A DNA stretch of 64,000 nt, taken from NCBI RefSeq assembly GCF_026151205.1, contig NC_087082.1, forward strand, positions 1,888,001 through 1,952,000, read 5' to 3'. Source of the stretch: Bolinopsis microptera (taxonomy: Eukaryota; Ctenophora; Tentaculata; Lobata; Bolinopsidae). Positions 20,870-31,858 of the stretch are shown piece by piece; the stretch's first letter is position 1, and every line of letters begins with the position of its first letter. Position numbers and translations under genes: made by a program. The notes under the pieces are model-generated. The model saw only the letters and a program-made list of their open reading frames with translations. It searched no databases and had not been told where the DNA came from.

Positions 20870-23800
20870 TTCCTCACTCTGGAGTGGGTCCGAGCAGTAG
20901 ACTCGCGCTACTGACACCCGGGAATGGTAATGCACGGATACAGTTAACGCCGTGTAGCAAAAGCTTCAGAGGATCCTGCCTGCTGCAGGTATGCTGAGTG
21001 GCAGATGCGACAAGCGCACTACTTCCAGCGGACATCAAAATGGCAGTCTGGCCATCAGAGTTATTCAGAACACTCTCCCTTTTAACTAGAAACATGTTGA
21101 TGTCACAGTTTCTAGCCTACTTCTGCTGTAAGAAACTCCTCGCAGCCTGATGACTTACGGTTCTGTGTACTGAGGCACAAAACCCCCTATTGTACTCTCC
21201 CTCACTGTCTGTGTGTGGCTGCAGACCCTCAGTTCTCTTATCAGTCATTTTTAGTTGCCTGAGATCTTGGACTTGTTGCTAGTGGGCTACCAACCCCTAG
21301 CTTTACTCTGGTACTCGCAAAGTTTTTTGCCACGCACCCGTTTATCAACATTACAACGAACTAAACAACTACAGCACTAGGGTTTCAGCCCCTACCTCTC
21401 CTTCTGATAGTCCAGCTCATGATGACGCTGCACCTTTAAACCCTTCGGGGAGAGAAGCAGCTGATGGTATCTGGGTTAAAAGAAGGACCATCAAAAAACC
21501 AAAAATTAACAAAAAAATCTCAGAATCCTTTTACCTTTCTACTTACAATGTAAGATCGCTCACTGAAGAATGGAAGCAATGGGAACTTGTGTGCAAAGCC
21601 AAAACCTTTGACATACCTGTGATTGCTCTTCAAGAGCATCGTATTAAGAAGACTCCTTATATAATGCGTGATGGCTACAAGTTCCTCCTAGCATCTCCTC
21701 CCCCTAAAAGTAGAACACTCCTCGGACTTGGCTTCCTTCTTTCCCCTTGGGCCCAACGCTGCTACATCGACCATAACGTCTTTTCAGACAGGATAATGTC
21801 TGTTTCTTTTACCGGTGAAGTTTGCACACACTTAGTTACTTGTCATTCACCTACTAATGTATCTACAGACCTTGAAGTTGAACAGTTCTATGCAGAGTTA
21901 ACTTCTTGTGTCCGATCTTTTCCACCTCATGACGTAGTAGCTATAGCTGGCGACCTGAATGCTCACCTTGGAAAAGACACCTGCAACACCAACGCGTTTT
22001 ATGAATGTACAAACCGAAACGGACAGCATCTTCTCGATTTTGCCCAAGAAAACGCGTTCACCATCGGTGCGCTAAAGTTTAACAAAAAGCATTCTAAAAA
22101 GGTGACTTGGACAGCACCAAATGGTCAACTGCATCAGAATGACCACATCCTCATTCGCTCAAAATGGCAGAATTCACTTAAAAACTGTGAGTCATACATT
22201 AATCCTTCGGTTCAATCTGACCATCGGATTGTCACAGCGACTATCAAGCTGTCAATAAGGACCAACATCGTCCGACCTAAGGTAAACTGATGACCTCGTC
22301 CAACACAACCAGCATGCATACACCAACATGATAAGTGCTATTAATGACACAGCAGAGAAAGTACTTCCCAAAAGGAAGAAGACTAGTCTAACTGCTCAGA
22401 TTTCATCTAATCCTGAGTACCGGGCTGCTGTCAAGGCACGAGATGCTGCGTTGAAAGATAGTCACAAAAGAAAGACACGAGCTGCTACTAAAGCCCTCCG
22501 TGATGCCACCCTTGAAGTCAGGAAGGTCGAAACCAGCATACAAGAAGCGTTTGTTAATAAGACAATTGATCAAGTAGATCAGCTGTTTATTCCGCAACCC
22601 GCAAACCAACCAGGGTATGCAGCATGGCAGACGAAGTCAAACAGCTCTGGTATTGCTTGGAAGCTTATAAATGACCTTACCAATCGTAAGCCTAAATCTA
22701 TGTCTCCATTACCTGGATACAGAAACAAGGCAGTTTTGAAGTCCAAAAGCCAGAACTCCCAATTGAAACGTCACCATTCTCAGCAGATGAACTATCTACA
22801 GCTCTCAAGCAGACAAAGGACACGTACGGTCATGACGGAATTCCTTCTCTGCTGTACAAGTGTGTTGACTTGGACACTACTTTACTATCTCTGTTCAACA
22901 ACATGCTAGCTACTGGTAAAGCCCCGGAAGAGCTTCTTGTCACTGCCATTCTTCCTATACCCAAAGGAGCTAAAAAGTTTTGTCCTGAAAATAGCAGAGG
23001 CATCTCCATCCTCCCTGTTGCCACGAAAATCTACAACAGGCTGCTTCTAAACCGAATCAGGAGCCACATAGAACCTCGCCTCCGATACAACCAGAATGGT
23101 TTCCGGCCTGGAAGAGGGACTCGTGAACAGATTCTGGCTCTTAGACGTATCATCGAAGAGGTTGTGAACTTCCAGCTTCCTTGTGTCATCTCTTTTATTG
23201 ACTTCTCAAAGGCCTTTGACTGCATCTTCAGATCGCATCTTCCCGACATCCTGGCTTCCTACGGCTTTCCTAAAAAAATCATAAAAGCCATTATGTCACT
23301 CTACATCAACACTAAGGCTAAAATCATGACCCCTGAAGGGATAACCTTAGAATTCCTTACCAACCTCGGAATTCTCCAGGGCGATGTTCTTGCACCTCTC
23401 ATTTTTATCATCGTCCTGGATTTCATACTAAGACTGGCAATAGGCCCACGTGATGGGTTTAAAGTTGGAAGTAACTACATTGCTGATTTGGACTTCGCCG
23501 ATCAGGAAAGGCCTCGCATGGAAAGCTTTGCAGAGTCTAGATGCTTTTTGGAAATCTAATATGTCTAGGAAGATCAAGACTAAGATTTTTCGAACTGCAG
23601 TAGAACCTGTTCTGCTGTATGGTGCAGAAACCTGGACTCTTAAAAAGGCTGATATTAGAGCACTAGACGGTGTTTATACTAGAATGCTACGAAGGGTCTT
23701 TGGTATCTCATGGAAATCACATACACCTAACTCCGTTCTTTACGGAAAGATTCCATCGGTGACAGATACTATAAAGACACGAAGACTTCGTTTTGCAGGA

Positions 23801-24033
23801 CATGTCTACCGTCTACAGGACCAACCTGCTCAACAACTCCTTTTTTGGCAACCATCCTATGGCCAGCGTTATCGAGGACGACCACATAAGACCTTCCCGG
23901 ACGTCCTTCTTGAAGACACTGGACTGGAACCTGACCAGCTGCGTTTACTCATGTGTGATAGGGATAAATGGAGAGAAGCGTTGACACGAAACTCGTTCCA
24001 GATTTCATCTGGATCGACCTAGGCAGGTAGGCG
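20870..24033 (+). mobile_element. RTE-like LINE, broken, inserted in R1
   Basis: Bounded by the two halves of repeat R1, whose other copy at 30.2 kb shows the uninterrupted join (CATATTTGGGCATACGCACC). It contains endonuclease and RT regions in several frames. Boundaries are good to a few bases; any target duplication is very short. Confidence 0.8.
21520..24022 (+). pseudogene. RTE-type endonuclease-RT ORF, frameshifted and internally deleted
   Basis: The endonuclease (to 22290) shows YNVRSLTEEWKQWELV, ALQEHRI, AIAGDLNAHLG, NDHILIRSKWQ and SDHRIVTATI, the RTE pattern. After a stop at 22288-22290 the frame moves at about 22328, then again near 22870 into RT: NSRGISILPVATKIYN, GFRPGRGTREQI, FIDFSKAFDCI and ILQGDVLAPLIF. 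The catalytic-box region reads YIADLDFAD and then jumps directly to the distal tail, so roughly 100 codons of RT thumb are missing. The C-terminal tail (RRLRFAGHVYR, GRPHKTFPDVLL, MCDRDKWREAL) lies in a third frame to 24022. Not functional. Confidence 0.85.
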
Positions 24034-24086
24034 GGGGCATACGCACCAAATTTGGTAGATTTTGTCCCATAAATTGGTCAAATATC

Positions 24087-24862
24087 AATATTTTTAAATG
24101 AGACTTACTTATTATGAAAGGTTATTACATTAAAATTGTAACGGCCAAATTCCAAAATTTTCTCACCAAAATTTAGAATTTGGCGGCCAAATTTTTTTGG
24201 AGGCCTAAATCAAAAATCCGTGCTCAAAATAAAGTCGAAATGCGAGTTCGAGTCGATTCCGAAAATTTCATGCAAAAATTTTGAAAACTGATTGAGTTGT
24301 TACAATTTTAATGAAATCAATTCCGCGAATGTCGCGAACCAAGATATGGGCAATTTAGTTTATTTTTTTGGTTTTTTCACCTTAGTATCCACATTTAAAC
24401 AAATATAAAGCTATAACTTACAGAGAATATGTATTTTAGACTAACCTTTGGATGATGATTAATCACTCTACACTCGACTGTCACGTGACTTTTTCAACTT
24501 GTTCTCTAGCTGGTTCTGAACGACTTTTCGAAACCCAAACCCTCTAATATGATCCCAACCCTAACCCTAACCCAATCCTTAACAAAAACATATGCTGAAA
24601 CCCTAACCCTAACGAGAAATTAGACTAACTTCCTTATACGGTCATATCACGTGATCGAGACAGTTTTTCGCCAATATCTCGTCAGGGGAGCATTTTAACC
24701 CTATGTCATGGGGGGTGATTCGGAATCAGCGTCCGAAAATACATCGATTGAAGTTGGTTACAACCGTCGGGGGCCCTTTTAGAAAAATCTCGAAGATCGA
24801 CTGTAGAGTGATTTAGCACGCTCGCTAACCTTTCATAATAAGTAAGTCTCATTCAAAAATAT
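24087..24862. mobile_element. TIR element carrying telomere-like motif and foldback arm
   Basis: Inverted ends of about 37 bp with one mismatch: ATGAGACTTACTTATTATGA at 24098-24117 and its complement near 24831-24851. The right half matches one arm of the foldback element at 38009-38370. No ORF. Confidence 0.7.
24557..24612 (+). repeat. Short interstitial telomere-like motifs
   Basis: AACCCTAACCCTAACCC at 24557-24573 and ACCCTAACCCTAACG at 24600-24614, inside the TIR element. Complement of TTAGGG repeats. Confidence 0.8.
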
Positions 24863-24880
24863 TAATCAATGAAACTAATA

Positions 24881-25445
24881 CCTTACAAGACATTTTTATA
24901 ACGTACGAAATGCGACGGTTTTCCCGAAATTTCGCCATATTTTCGGACCGCCAAGATTTCGGTCGGCGTAATAGAATCCGTCGCATTATTTTTAGCTTAT
25001 TCCAATAATTGTGGCTTCATCGATTCATTTTGTTCTTGAAAAGTTAGCGATATGATGGTGGGACAAATAAACACAATATTCCATGATGAATTTAATGTCA
25101 AGTTATACGTTTTAAATTTACAATAAATTACATTTACGTCTTATAGACTAAGTCAAGATAAACAATTAAATACCAAACTCAATAAGTGAAACTGAAAGAT
25201 TCGAGCCGGACCCCTTAGAGGAAGATGAAGAAATCGATTTATAAGTTTCATTTTGTTTCAACATGATTTTACCGATTTTTATAAAATTTTGAATTTCCTT
25301 TGTGTCAGAAAACAAAATGATGAAAAATACCCTTATTTTCTGTGACGTCCGAAATGTGACGGTTTTTGTTCAATTTCGCCATATTTTCGGACCGCCAAAA
25401 TTTCGGTCGTCGCACATTGGTCCGCCACAAAAATGTCTTGTAAGG
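24881..25445. mobile_element. 565-bp TIR element
   Basis: Ends CCTTACAAGACATTTTT and its exact complement (17 bp), flanked by TA on both sides. Inside, a sub-repeat (TTTCGCCATATTTTCGGACC) occurs near both ends. No ORF. A 17-bp direct repeat (AATCAATGAAACTAATA) lies on each side, directly against the left end and 2 bp off the right end. Confidence 0.75.
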
Positions 25446-25900
25446 TAAATCAATGAAACTAATAAATCAATGTTTTAGCTCATTTTACAAAGTCAAATAT
25501 TTAAAACAATTAAAATTGTATAGTGCTCAATTTGTAAATGACTAGTTGATCTTTGCTATTGGAAGTTTGTCAAGGACTGGCAGCTAGCGGGGCAAGGAAT
25601 GCACGGGCTTAGGGGCTTTTGTGCACACCAGAACACTAGCTCGGTAGATTTTTGGAAACTAGAAGGACTGAAAACTAAAATTGTTTTTGATGGAGGCTGA
25701 GGCATGTTTTTGAGAGGGACGGTATAATAGCTTGTGGTAACAACTGGCCTTTACTTTAATAGGATGAAGTTTTAGTTTTAGGACAGGAAGAAGGCATTAA
25801 GAAGATTTGCTCTTTGTTTACAAGGCAGAATATAAGCAATGTTGGTTATAATATGTATCAATATCTAGATCTTCGTTTATCAATTTTCACTAAATGGGTT
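25446..25900. other. Spacer between TIR element and LINE 3' end
   Basis: No coding region or structural repeat recognised. Confidence 0.4.
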
Positions 25901-26103
25901 TAAAATTTTAATAGGGAGGGAAATTCATCAACTTTATTAAGTACCTATCAAAAATAAATCTTATATCAATGTAATATATTAAAAATCATAATCCTAAGTC
26001 TAATAATAAATCTGTTAAAAACACTTTCTCACTACACTGCGCTCACACACGTTAGTAAGACAAAGGAAAATGCACACCCAGCTAATTTTCAATTTCAAGA
26101 TAA

Positions 26104-29100
26104 TCATTTTGGATGTGTGGACCCTAGGGTAGACTTAATGTCAAAATTTAGATTAGAGCATTCGAAATCTTTGTTTGTCCAATCAAGATCAGCATGGTTA
26201 TGCTGGTTGACGAGCAGTGATTGCTTCATCCTAGACTTCAGGCAGGCCACACTTAGACAGTAGTCACGTATACCAAGCTTAGGCACAATTACGTTCCAAA
26301 TACGAGTCGTTCTGCTATTGAAGTTGTCAGGGGGGTCTGCTTGGCTTAGTATAAGGGTGGGTTTCCTACTTGAGCAGGTGAAATTTTCATGGAGGGAAAT
26401 CGGAGCACGGAATTTCATGATTTTATAGAGCTCAAGGAAACAATGGTAAGTGTACAGGTTTTGGACGGCAAGTATTCCGTGTTCCTTGAACAAAGGTTTC
26501 GTGTGCTCTTTCAAGAAAAATTTTTTGTTCAGATTTTGGTTGCCAAACGGTCGAGCACGAGCACAGGTCTTAAATTTATCTAGGTATGCCTCCCTGTCGC
26601 CAAACAGTACCCTGAGACAATATTTTTGTGCTTTGAATACAGAACTTATACGAGTTTTGGCTGCCCCACCCCAAACCGTGATACAATAGGAGAGGTGTGA
26701 TTCAAATAGAGTGTAATACAACTGGCGGTGTAAGAAATCTGGGAGGGAGCAGCGTAGGCGGCAGAGAGTTGATGTTGCATGGCTGAGAGAACGCCTAAGT
26801 GATTTTATATGTTCTTCCCAGGTTAGCTTTTCATCGATGACGACTCCCAGAAACTTAGCAGATGCAACTTGTTTTATTGGAAAGTTATCAATGGTTAGAG
26901 TATATTCAGAATTATTGTCAGTCTGGGAGGACGATGCTGGTTTAAAGTGAATGAAACAGCATTTAGACAAGTTGACATGGAGTTTGTTTGCTCGCATGTA
27001 GGAATATAAACTAGCTAAAAGAGAATTACCACGCATATATGCCTCCTTTTTAGATTTCCCAGTCACAAATATATTGGTGTCATCAGCGAAGGTGACAAAT
27101 GATCCCAAACTGGAGCTGTTGGCGATATCATTAGTATATAGGAGAAATAAGAGAGGTCCAAGAATCGAACCCTGAGGGACTCCAAACTGTATTTTCAAGG
27201 CGTCAGATTTCTCACCAACAACTTCAGTATATTGTGATCTATTTGTTAAGTAACTTTTTATAAGATCATTTGCCACCCCACGTATCCCATAGCCCTGTAA
27301 TTTGACAAGTAATGTACCATGATCTATTGTATCAAAAGCTTTGCTAAGGTCTATGAATATGCCTAAGACATGATGCTTAAGTTTTAGAGATTCAGTTATA
27401 AGGTTTACTGAGTGATTAACTGCATGTGAAGTAGAGTGTGACTGCCTGAAGCCAAATTGTGTTTTAGATATTATACCCTGTGAGCTAGCAAACGAATATA
27501 TTCTTGAGTAAATGATCTTTTCAAAGATTTTACCAAATATAGAGAGAGTAGAGATTGGGCGGTAGTTTTCTATCTCTTCAGGGTTTCCCTTCTTAAATAC
27601 AGGAGTTATTCTACCAGTCTTTAGAACGTCGGGGAACGTGCCATTAGACATTAAGATGTTGATGTATCGACTAAGGATCGGTGTAATTACGTGAGATGAT
27701 CTTTTGATTACACTAACAGGAATATCACTTGCTTTTCCATTTTCAAATCCTTTTATTATTTCCGTTATCTCATAAGGTGTACAGTCTTCTAACATAATCG
27801 ATTTTTCATTAGTCTTTCCAAGGAAATCATAGAATGTTTTTATAGGGAGAATTGGTAAACCAGAGGCCTCACTGCTACTAAGTGTTTCATTGAGCTTAGG
27901 GGCAATAGAAACAAAGTAAGAGTTGAATCCATTGGCTATGACTCTACGATTCATGATTCGTTCGTTGTTTATGATAAAGGGAGGCTTAGTTTGCTTCTTT
28001 TTCTTGCCCCTGAGCTCATTGATTATCTGCCACGTTTTTTTGCTGTTTTCTATATTTTTATGGATTTCATTGCAGTAGTACGATCGTTTGGCGACCTTGA
28101 TAATACTTTTAAGCATTCTTCGGTAGTCACTGAAGACTTTATAGAGCAGTACATTACCCTCAGGGTTTCTATTTGTTACAGTGCTTGACCAGTCTCTACA
28201 GAGTTCATGTTTTCTTTCAACTGAGACAATGATTCCATCGGTAATCCACGGGTTGAGTTTGGGAGTCCTTTTGGTAACTTTTGGTACATCAAGCTTACAG
28301 TGTTTATCAAGTGTTTCATTGAAGCAGTCCAAGAACTCATTGAAGTTTACCGAGGGAGTCAAGTCATTCACCTTCACCTCGAGTTCATTAACAAAATTAG
28401 TGAGTTTGGAACTTGAATAATCATAGTAGCGAACATGTTTAAGTTTTTCAGTACTGTTTTCGGTAGGAATTGACGTGAAGGTGAATATAAAGGCATGGTC
28501 ACCAATCCTATCATTCAATACACCGGAGAGAAGTACATGATCTATCTCTGATGTGAGGATATTGTCAATACATGAGTTTTTACAGTTAGGACGGAAGTGG
28601 GTAGCAAGTGATATAGTAGGATACATATTGTTACGAAGTAACGTGTCCTCAAATAGCTGGCTGGAGGTTTGTACATTGAGGAGGTTAGAGTTAAAATCGC
28701 CAAGAATATGGAACTTTTTACCAGCCAACTGCTTAGATATATCCTCAAGAGTTTGACAAAAGGTCTCACTACAGCCATTTGGAGGACGATAAGCAACCCC
28801 ATATGTCAGTTTATCACCCGAGCTAAGAGTAATTTCAACAAATAAGCACTCAATATCTTTTGTACAGTGAGATAGATTTTCGATTACTACAGCATTCAGG
28901 CGATCAGAGACATATAAGGATACTCCTGTTCCTTTTTTCTTATCAGGGAATGGTGCTTGACAAAATGTTGTATAGGAGGGGATTTGGTATAAGCCTTGTT
29001 GGCTTGGATCGATGTTGGTCTCAGCCAATCCAATGACATCAAAATTACACGGGAGGGTCTTATGTTCTATTAAAAAGCTGTCAAAATTACTAGCAAACCC

Positions 29101-29499
29101 ATCTATATTGAAAAACAGAGCGGGCAGATAAGCAGAATTTTTATTTTTCTCAGGAAAAAGTTTGCTGATTGAGTTTGCTAGTTCTTGTTTTGTGTAACGC
29201 TTACAGTCTTCAAGTATTGAAGATAATTTAGCTATGGTGACATCTTCCTGGTTGTTTGTATCATAGAATTTATCTGAATCATCATATCTTTGGCTGCTTG
29301 GAAATGGGCAATACCTATCTTCTATTGTACTACAGCAATCACTGCACATCCATAGACCGTTTTTGCTTGTAAATTTCGCGGATCTGAAGCACTTAGTATG
29401 AACAACTTTGCTGCAATTTTCACATTCTAAGAGTGGCTGGCCAATATTAATGTATTTACTACAGGGGTCGCACACATCTTTAATAAGTTTCATAATCAT
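26104..29499 (-). CDS. LINE ORF2: PHD finger, endonuclease, reverse transcriptase
   Basis: 1131 residues, uninterrupted. Residues 10-55 form a PHD-type zinc finger with C4-H-C3 spacing (C10, C13, C26, C29, H34, C37, C52, C55), which in cellular proteins reads histone tails and here may guide chromatin targeting (inference). The endonuclease covers about 125-345: FNIDGFASNFD, LAETNID (Glu), GDFNSNLL at 267, GDHAFIF at 333. RT motifs: NYRPISTL, FIDLSKAFDTIDH, GVPQGSILGPLL and FADD (804-807). The tail has the CR1-like region with PPDNFNSRTTRIWN. The start codon follows the ORF1 stop by 6 nt (TAGTTTATCATG), suggesting termination-reinitiation. Confidence 0.93.
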   Translation of the reverse strand: MIMKLIKDVCDPCSKYINIGQPLLECENCSKVVHTKCFRSAKFTSKNGLWMCSDCCSTIEDRYCPFPSSQRYDDSDKFYDTNNQEDVTIAKLSSILEDCKRYTKQELANSISKLFPEKNKNSAYLPALFFNIDGFASNFDSFLIEHKTLPCNFDVIGLAETNIDPSQQGLYQIPSYTTFCQAPFPDKKKGTGVSLYVSDRLNAVVIENLSHCTKDIECLFVEITLSSGDKLTYGVAYRPPNGCSETFCQTLEDISKQLAGKKFHILGDFNSNLLNVQTSSQLFEDTLLRNNMYPTISLATHFRPNCKNSCIDNILTSEIDHVLLSGVLNDRIGDHAFIFTFTSIPTENSTEKLKHVRYYDYSSSKLTNFVNELEVKVNDLTPSVNFNEFLDCFNETLDKHCKLDVPKVTKRTPKLNPWITDGIIVSVERKHELCRDWSSTVTNRNPEGNVLLYKVFSDYRRMLKSIIKVAKRSYYCNEIHKNIENSKKTWQIINELRGKKKKQTKPPFIINNERIMNRRVIANGFNSYFVSIAPKLNETLSSSEASGLPILPIKTFYDFLGKTNEKSIMLEDCTPYEITEIIKGFENGKASDIPVSVIKRSSHVITPILSRYINILMSNGTFPDVLKTGRITPVFKKGNPEEIENYRPISTLSIFGKIFEKIIYSRIYSFASSQGIISKTQFGFRQSHSTSHAVNHSVNLITESLKLKHHVLGIFIDLSKAFDTIDHGTLLVKLQGYGIRGVANDLIKSYLTNRSQYTEVVGEKSDALKIQFGVPQGSILGPLLFLLYTNDIANSSSLGSFVTFADDTNIFVTGKSKKEAYMRGNSLLASLYSYMRANKLHVNLSKCCFIHFKPASSSQTDNNSEYTLTIDNFPIKQVASAKFLGVVIDEKLTWEEHIKSLRRSLSHATSTLCRLRCSLPDFLHRQLYYTLFESHLSYCITVWGGAAKTRISSVFKAQKYCLRVLFGDREAYLDKFKTCARARPFGNQNLNKKFFLKEHTKPLFKEHGILAVQNLYTYHCFLELYKIMKFRAPISLHENFTCSSRKPTLILSQADPPDNFNSRTTRIWNVIVPKLGIRDYCLSVACLKSRMKQSLLVNQHNHADLDWTNKDFECSNLNFDIKSTLGSTHPK

Positions 29500-29505
29500 G
29501 ATAAA

Positions 29506-30117
29506 CTAAGTGGGATAAACTCCCACTGGTCGGGTGGCCTTCCTTTGTCTTACTCTCTCCTGTCTCTCCCTCACATACACCCACTGTTTCAGACATCTCA
29601 CAAATTTAGCAATACCAAGCTCTCCGAGATGGATTTCATCACCATTTCTCGTGAGTTTCATAGCAAGCAACCCTTTACCGTCTAAAAAGTGGCCAACACC
29701 AAGGTGCCATACAGTCTGGTTAAAGCTAGAGTACAACATTTCATCAACCAAGCTGTTGAATGCCATAATGTTTTTATTCATCTTAGGGAGTCTAGACGGT
29801 AAAACTGCTGTGACAAACAACTTCGCCTTAGGGCACAGTTTCTGGATCTGCTGGATTTTCAGGTGGAGAATGTCTACCAGCTGGTGTATATCACCAGGTG
29901 ACTGCACATTTTCAACTCGTAGATCGTTGGTCCCACAAACTAAGATGACGTTGCTATAACCAATGCAGAGCTTAGGGTCTATTGCACTGACCTTGTTGGC
30001 TTTAACACGTTCACCTGGGAAGGACTGTCCAAGGGTTCCAGTACCGACACCGAACTTGATGGGCTTGGTGTTAGAGTCGCCCATGATGATGCAGCTCCGG
30101 CTAAACTGTTTGCTCAC
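29506..30117 (-). CDS. LINE ORF1: SGNH/GDSL esterase-like protein
   Basis: 203 residues. Block I MGDSN (Ser15), block III CGTND (Gly62, Asn64) and block V GDEIH (Asp160, His163) are all present, so the catalytic set of an SGNH hydrolase appears intact. The C-terminus is basic (RERQERVRQRKATR), suitable for RNA binding. Esterase ORF1s are a known ORF1 type in CR1-clade elements. It lies just upstream of ORF2 on the same strand. Confidence 0.88.
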   Translation of the reverse strand: MSKQFSRSCIIMGDSNTKPIKFGVGTGTLGQSFPGERVKANKVSAIDPKLCIGYSNVILVCGTNDLRVENVQSPGDIHQLVDILHLKIQQIQKLCPKAKLFVTAVLPSRLPKMNKNIMAFNSLVDEMLYSSFNQTVWHLGVGHFLDGKGLLAMKLTRNGDEIHLGELGIAKFVRCLKQWVYVRERQERVRQRKATRPVGVYPT

Positions 30118-30177
30118 AGTTCTCAGTAAAATAGTTGACTAATTTATGGGACGAAATCTACCAAATTTGGTGCGTAT

Positions 30178-30588
30178 GCCCAAATATGGGCATATGGTTT
30201 TTGGCTCATAACTCAGTCATTTTTTGTCCAATCTTGATGAAATCTACCAAATTTGGTGCGTATGCCCAAATATGGGCATATGGTTTTTGGCTCATAACTC
30301 AGTCATTTTTTGTCCAATCTTGATGAAATTTCATATACAAGTTCAAGAGACCACTAGCTACAAGTAGAGCACCACAAACCTGGGTTTTTGGCATGTTTAG
30401 GCTATTTGGCTAAATTGGGCCTAATTTGGACCAAATATGGGCGTGGCTGCCCTGCGCGCACCGTTTGGCGGTTGGGGTCCGGGACCCCCTCAAAAGTTTG
30501 GTCACTGGTCCTCGTTTGTTGGTCAACTGCTATCTCGAAATCAAGTTTCACAAAAAATTACCCATTGCCCCCCCCCCCCCCCCCCCAA
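30178..30588 (-). repeat. Dispersed repeat R1, copy B (inverted)
   Basis: Inverted match to 20561-20869 plus 24034-24080, uninterrupted at the point where copy A holds the RTE LINE. It carries an internal direct duplication of about 90 bp (TACCAAATTTGGTGCGTATG at about 30160 and 30245). Its far end is a run of about 19 C at 30569-30587; copy A has only six G there. Confidence 0.85.
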
Positions 30589-30589
30589 T

Positions 30590-31261
30590 CATGTGGAACC
30601 AATCAGAGTACCAAAGGAAAAATAGCTGGTTAGCAAACATCCAAAGATCTACCATCAACCTTGATCATAGGTACTCAAAAGCTAGGGATAAAAAGCCGAA
30701 TGTTCACGTGGTTGAGGAAGAAAAGGAGGAGGTAACTGTTTTACTACCGCCAAGCAATTCCATTTTTAGCGAAGAAGAAATATGTGAGACAACTAATGTG
30801 TGGGAATGTGATGACGTGATTGAAGTGCCTCCTCAAGCGATACCGATGTTAAAAACACCATCCCCTGACACTCTCACAATACCCATAAAAGGTAATCTAA
30901 ACCCTGAGAGGAATGACAAACTCAAAGACCTTTCTAGCTCTTATATAAAAGAAAAAGCGCAGCAAGTTCAACATTGTACACCCAATCCGACAGAGGTCAG
31001 TGCTATGATCGAAAACAAAGCTAAAATCACCGACAAAGCACCTCTTAAAGTAAATACCAATCACCCCGTGAATATCAAAGTTCGTCAGTCCCGGCTGTCA
31101 GGTGCTCCCCAAGCACCCTACAAGACAAGAGGAAGTGCCTAATTGTATACGACAACCTCTTCGATGATTTCGATAGCGATAGATCCAGTGGACAGTTTGA
31201 AATAAACAAGTACAGAGCGTTCTGAGTTGACGACATCCTTTCAAAGCAGCACGAAGCCAGG
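30590..31261 (+). pseudogene. LINE ORF1-like fragment
   Basis: About 180 open codons of a hydrophilic protein (VVEEEKEEVTVLLPPSNS, PSPDTLTIPIKGNLNPE) are followed, after a frameshift near 31130, by CLIVYDNLFDDFDSDRSSGQ, which looks like the first strand of an SGNH ORF1 with the catalytic GDS replaced by YDN. An in-frame TGA follows at about 31222 and the frame then reads VDDILSKQHEAR. The minisatellite begins exactly there. A host exon remains possible for the first part, but a decayed LINE ORF1 fits better. Confidence 0.45.
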
Positions 31262-31858
31262 TAAGCTACAAGACAAATAAAATACACATAGACAGCGCCA
31301 GGTAAGCACGAAGCCAGGTAAGCGACAAGACAAATAAAATACACTTAGACAGCGCCAGGTAAGCACGAAGCCAGGTAAGCGACAAGACAAATAAAATACA
31401 CTTAGACAGCGCCAGGTAAGCACGAAGCCAGGTAAGCGACAAGACAAATAAAATACACATGGACAGCGCCAGGTAAGCACGAAGCCAGGTAAGCGACAAT
31501 AAGACAATATAAATAAAATACACATAGACACCACCAGGTAAGCACGAAGCCAGGTAAGCGACAAGACAAATAAAATACACATAGACACCACCAGGTAAGC
31601 ACGAAGTCAGGTAAGTGAGAAGACAAATATAATACACATAGACAGCGCCAGGTAAGCACAAAGTCAGGTAAGCGACAAGACAAATATAATACACATAGAC
31701 AGCGCCAGGTATGCACGCAGGCAGGTAAGCGACAATAAGACAATACAAATAAAATACACATAGACACCACCAGGTAAGCACGAAGCCAGGTAAGCGACAA
31801 CACAAACAAAAGACACATAGACAGCGCCAGGTAAGCACGAAGCCAATCAAGCGAGTCG
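31248..31858 (+). repeat. 57-bp minisatellite with two donor-like sites per unit
   Basis: About 10-11 units, each holding CGCCAGGTAAGCACGAAG and CCAGGTAAGCGACAAGAC plus an AT-rich piece (AAATAAAATACACATAGAC). The motif CCAG/GTAAGC, a near-consensus 5' splice site, occurs about 20 times. The unit derives from the end of the adjoining LINE fragment (CACGAAGCCAGGTAAGC). Long minus-strand open frames over it are a by-product. Confidence 0.92.

Larger units (their letters stand above)
25900..30133 (-). mobile_element. CR1-like LINE with both ORFs open
   Basis: Minus-strand non-LTR element with esterase ORF1 and PHD-EN-RT ORF2, separated by a few nucleotides. The 5' end abuts repeat R1 near 30135. 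The 3' end lies between about 25900 and 26100 and is not sharply defined; a possible polyadenylation signal (TTAATAAAG) lies near 25940. Both frames lack stops, so this looks like a recent insertion. Confidence 0.85.

Noticed and set aside
30426-30590. N-terminal part of an open frame joined to the LINE ORF1 fragment
   Set aside because: It lies in repeat R1 and a poly-C run; the same frame exists in copy A and is read-through.
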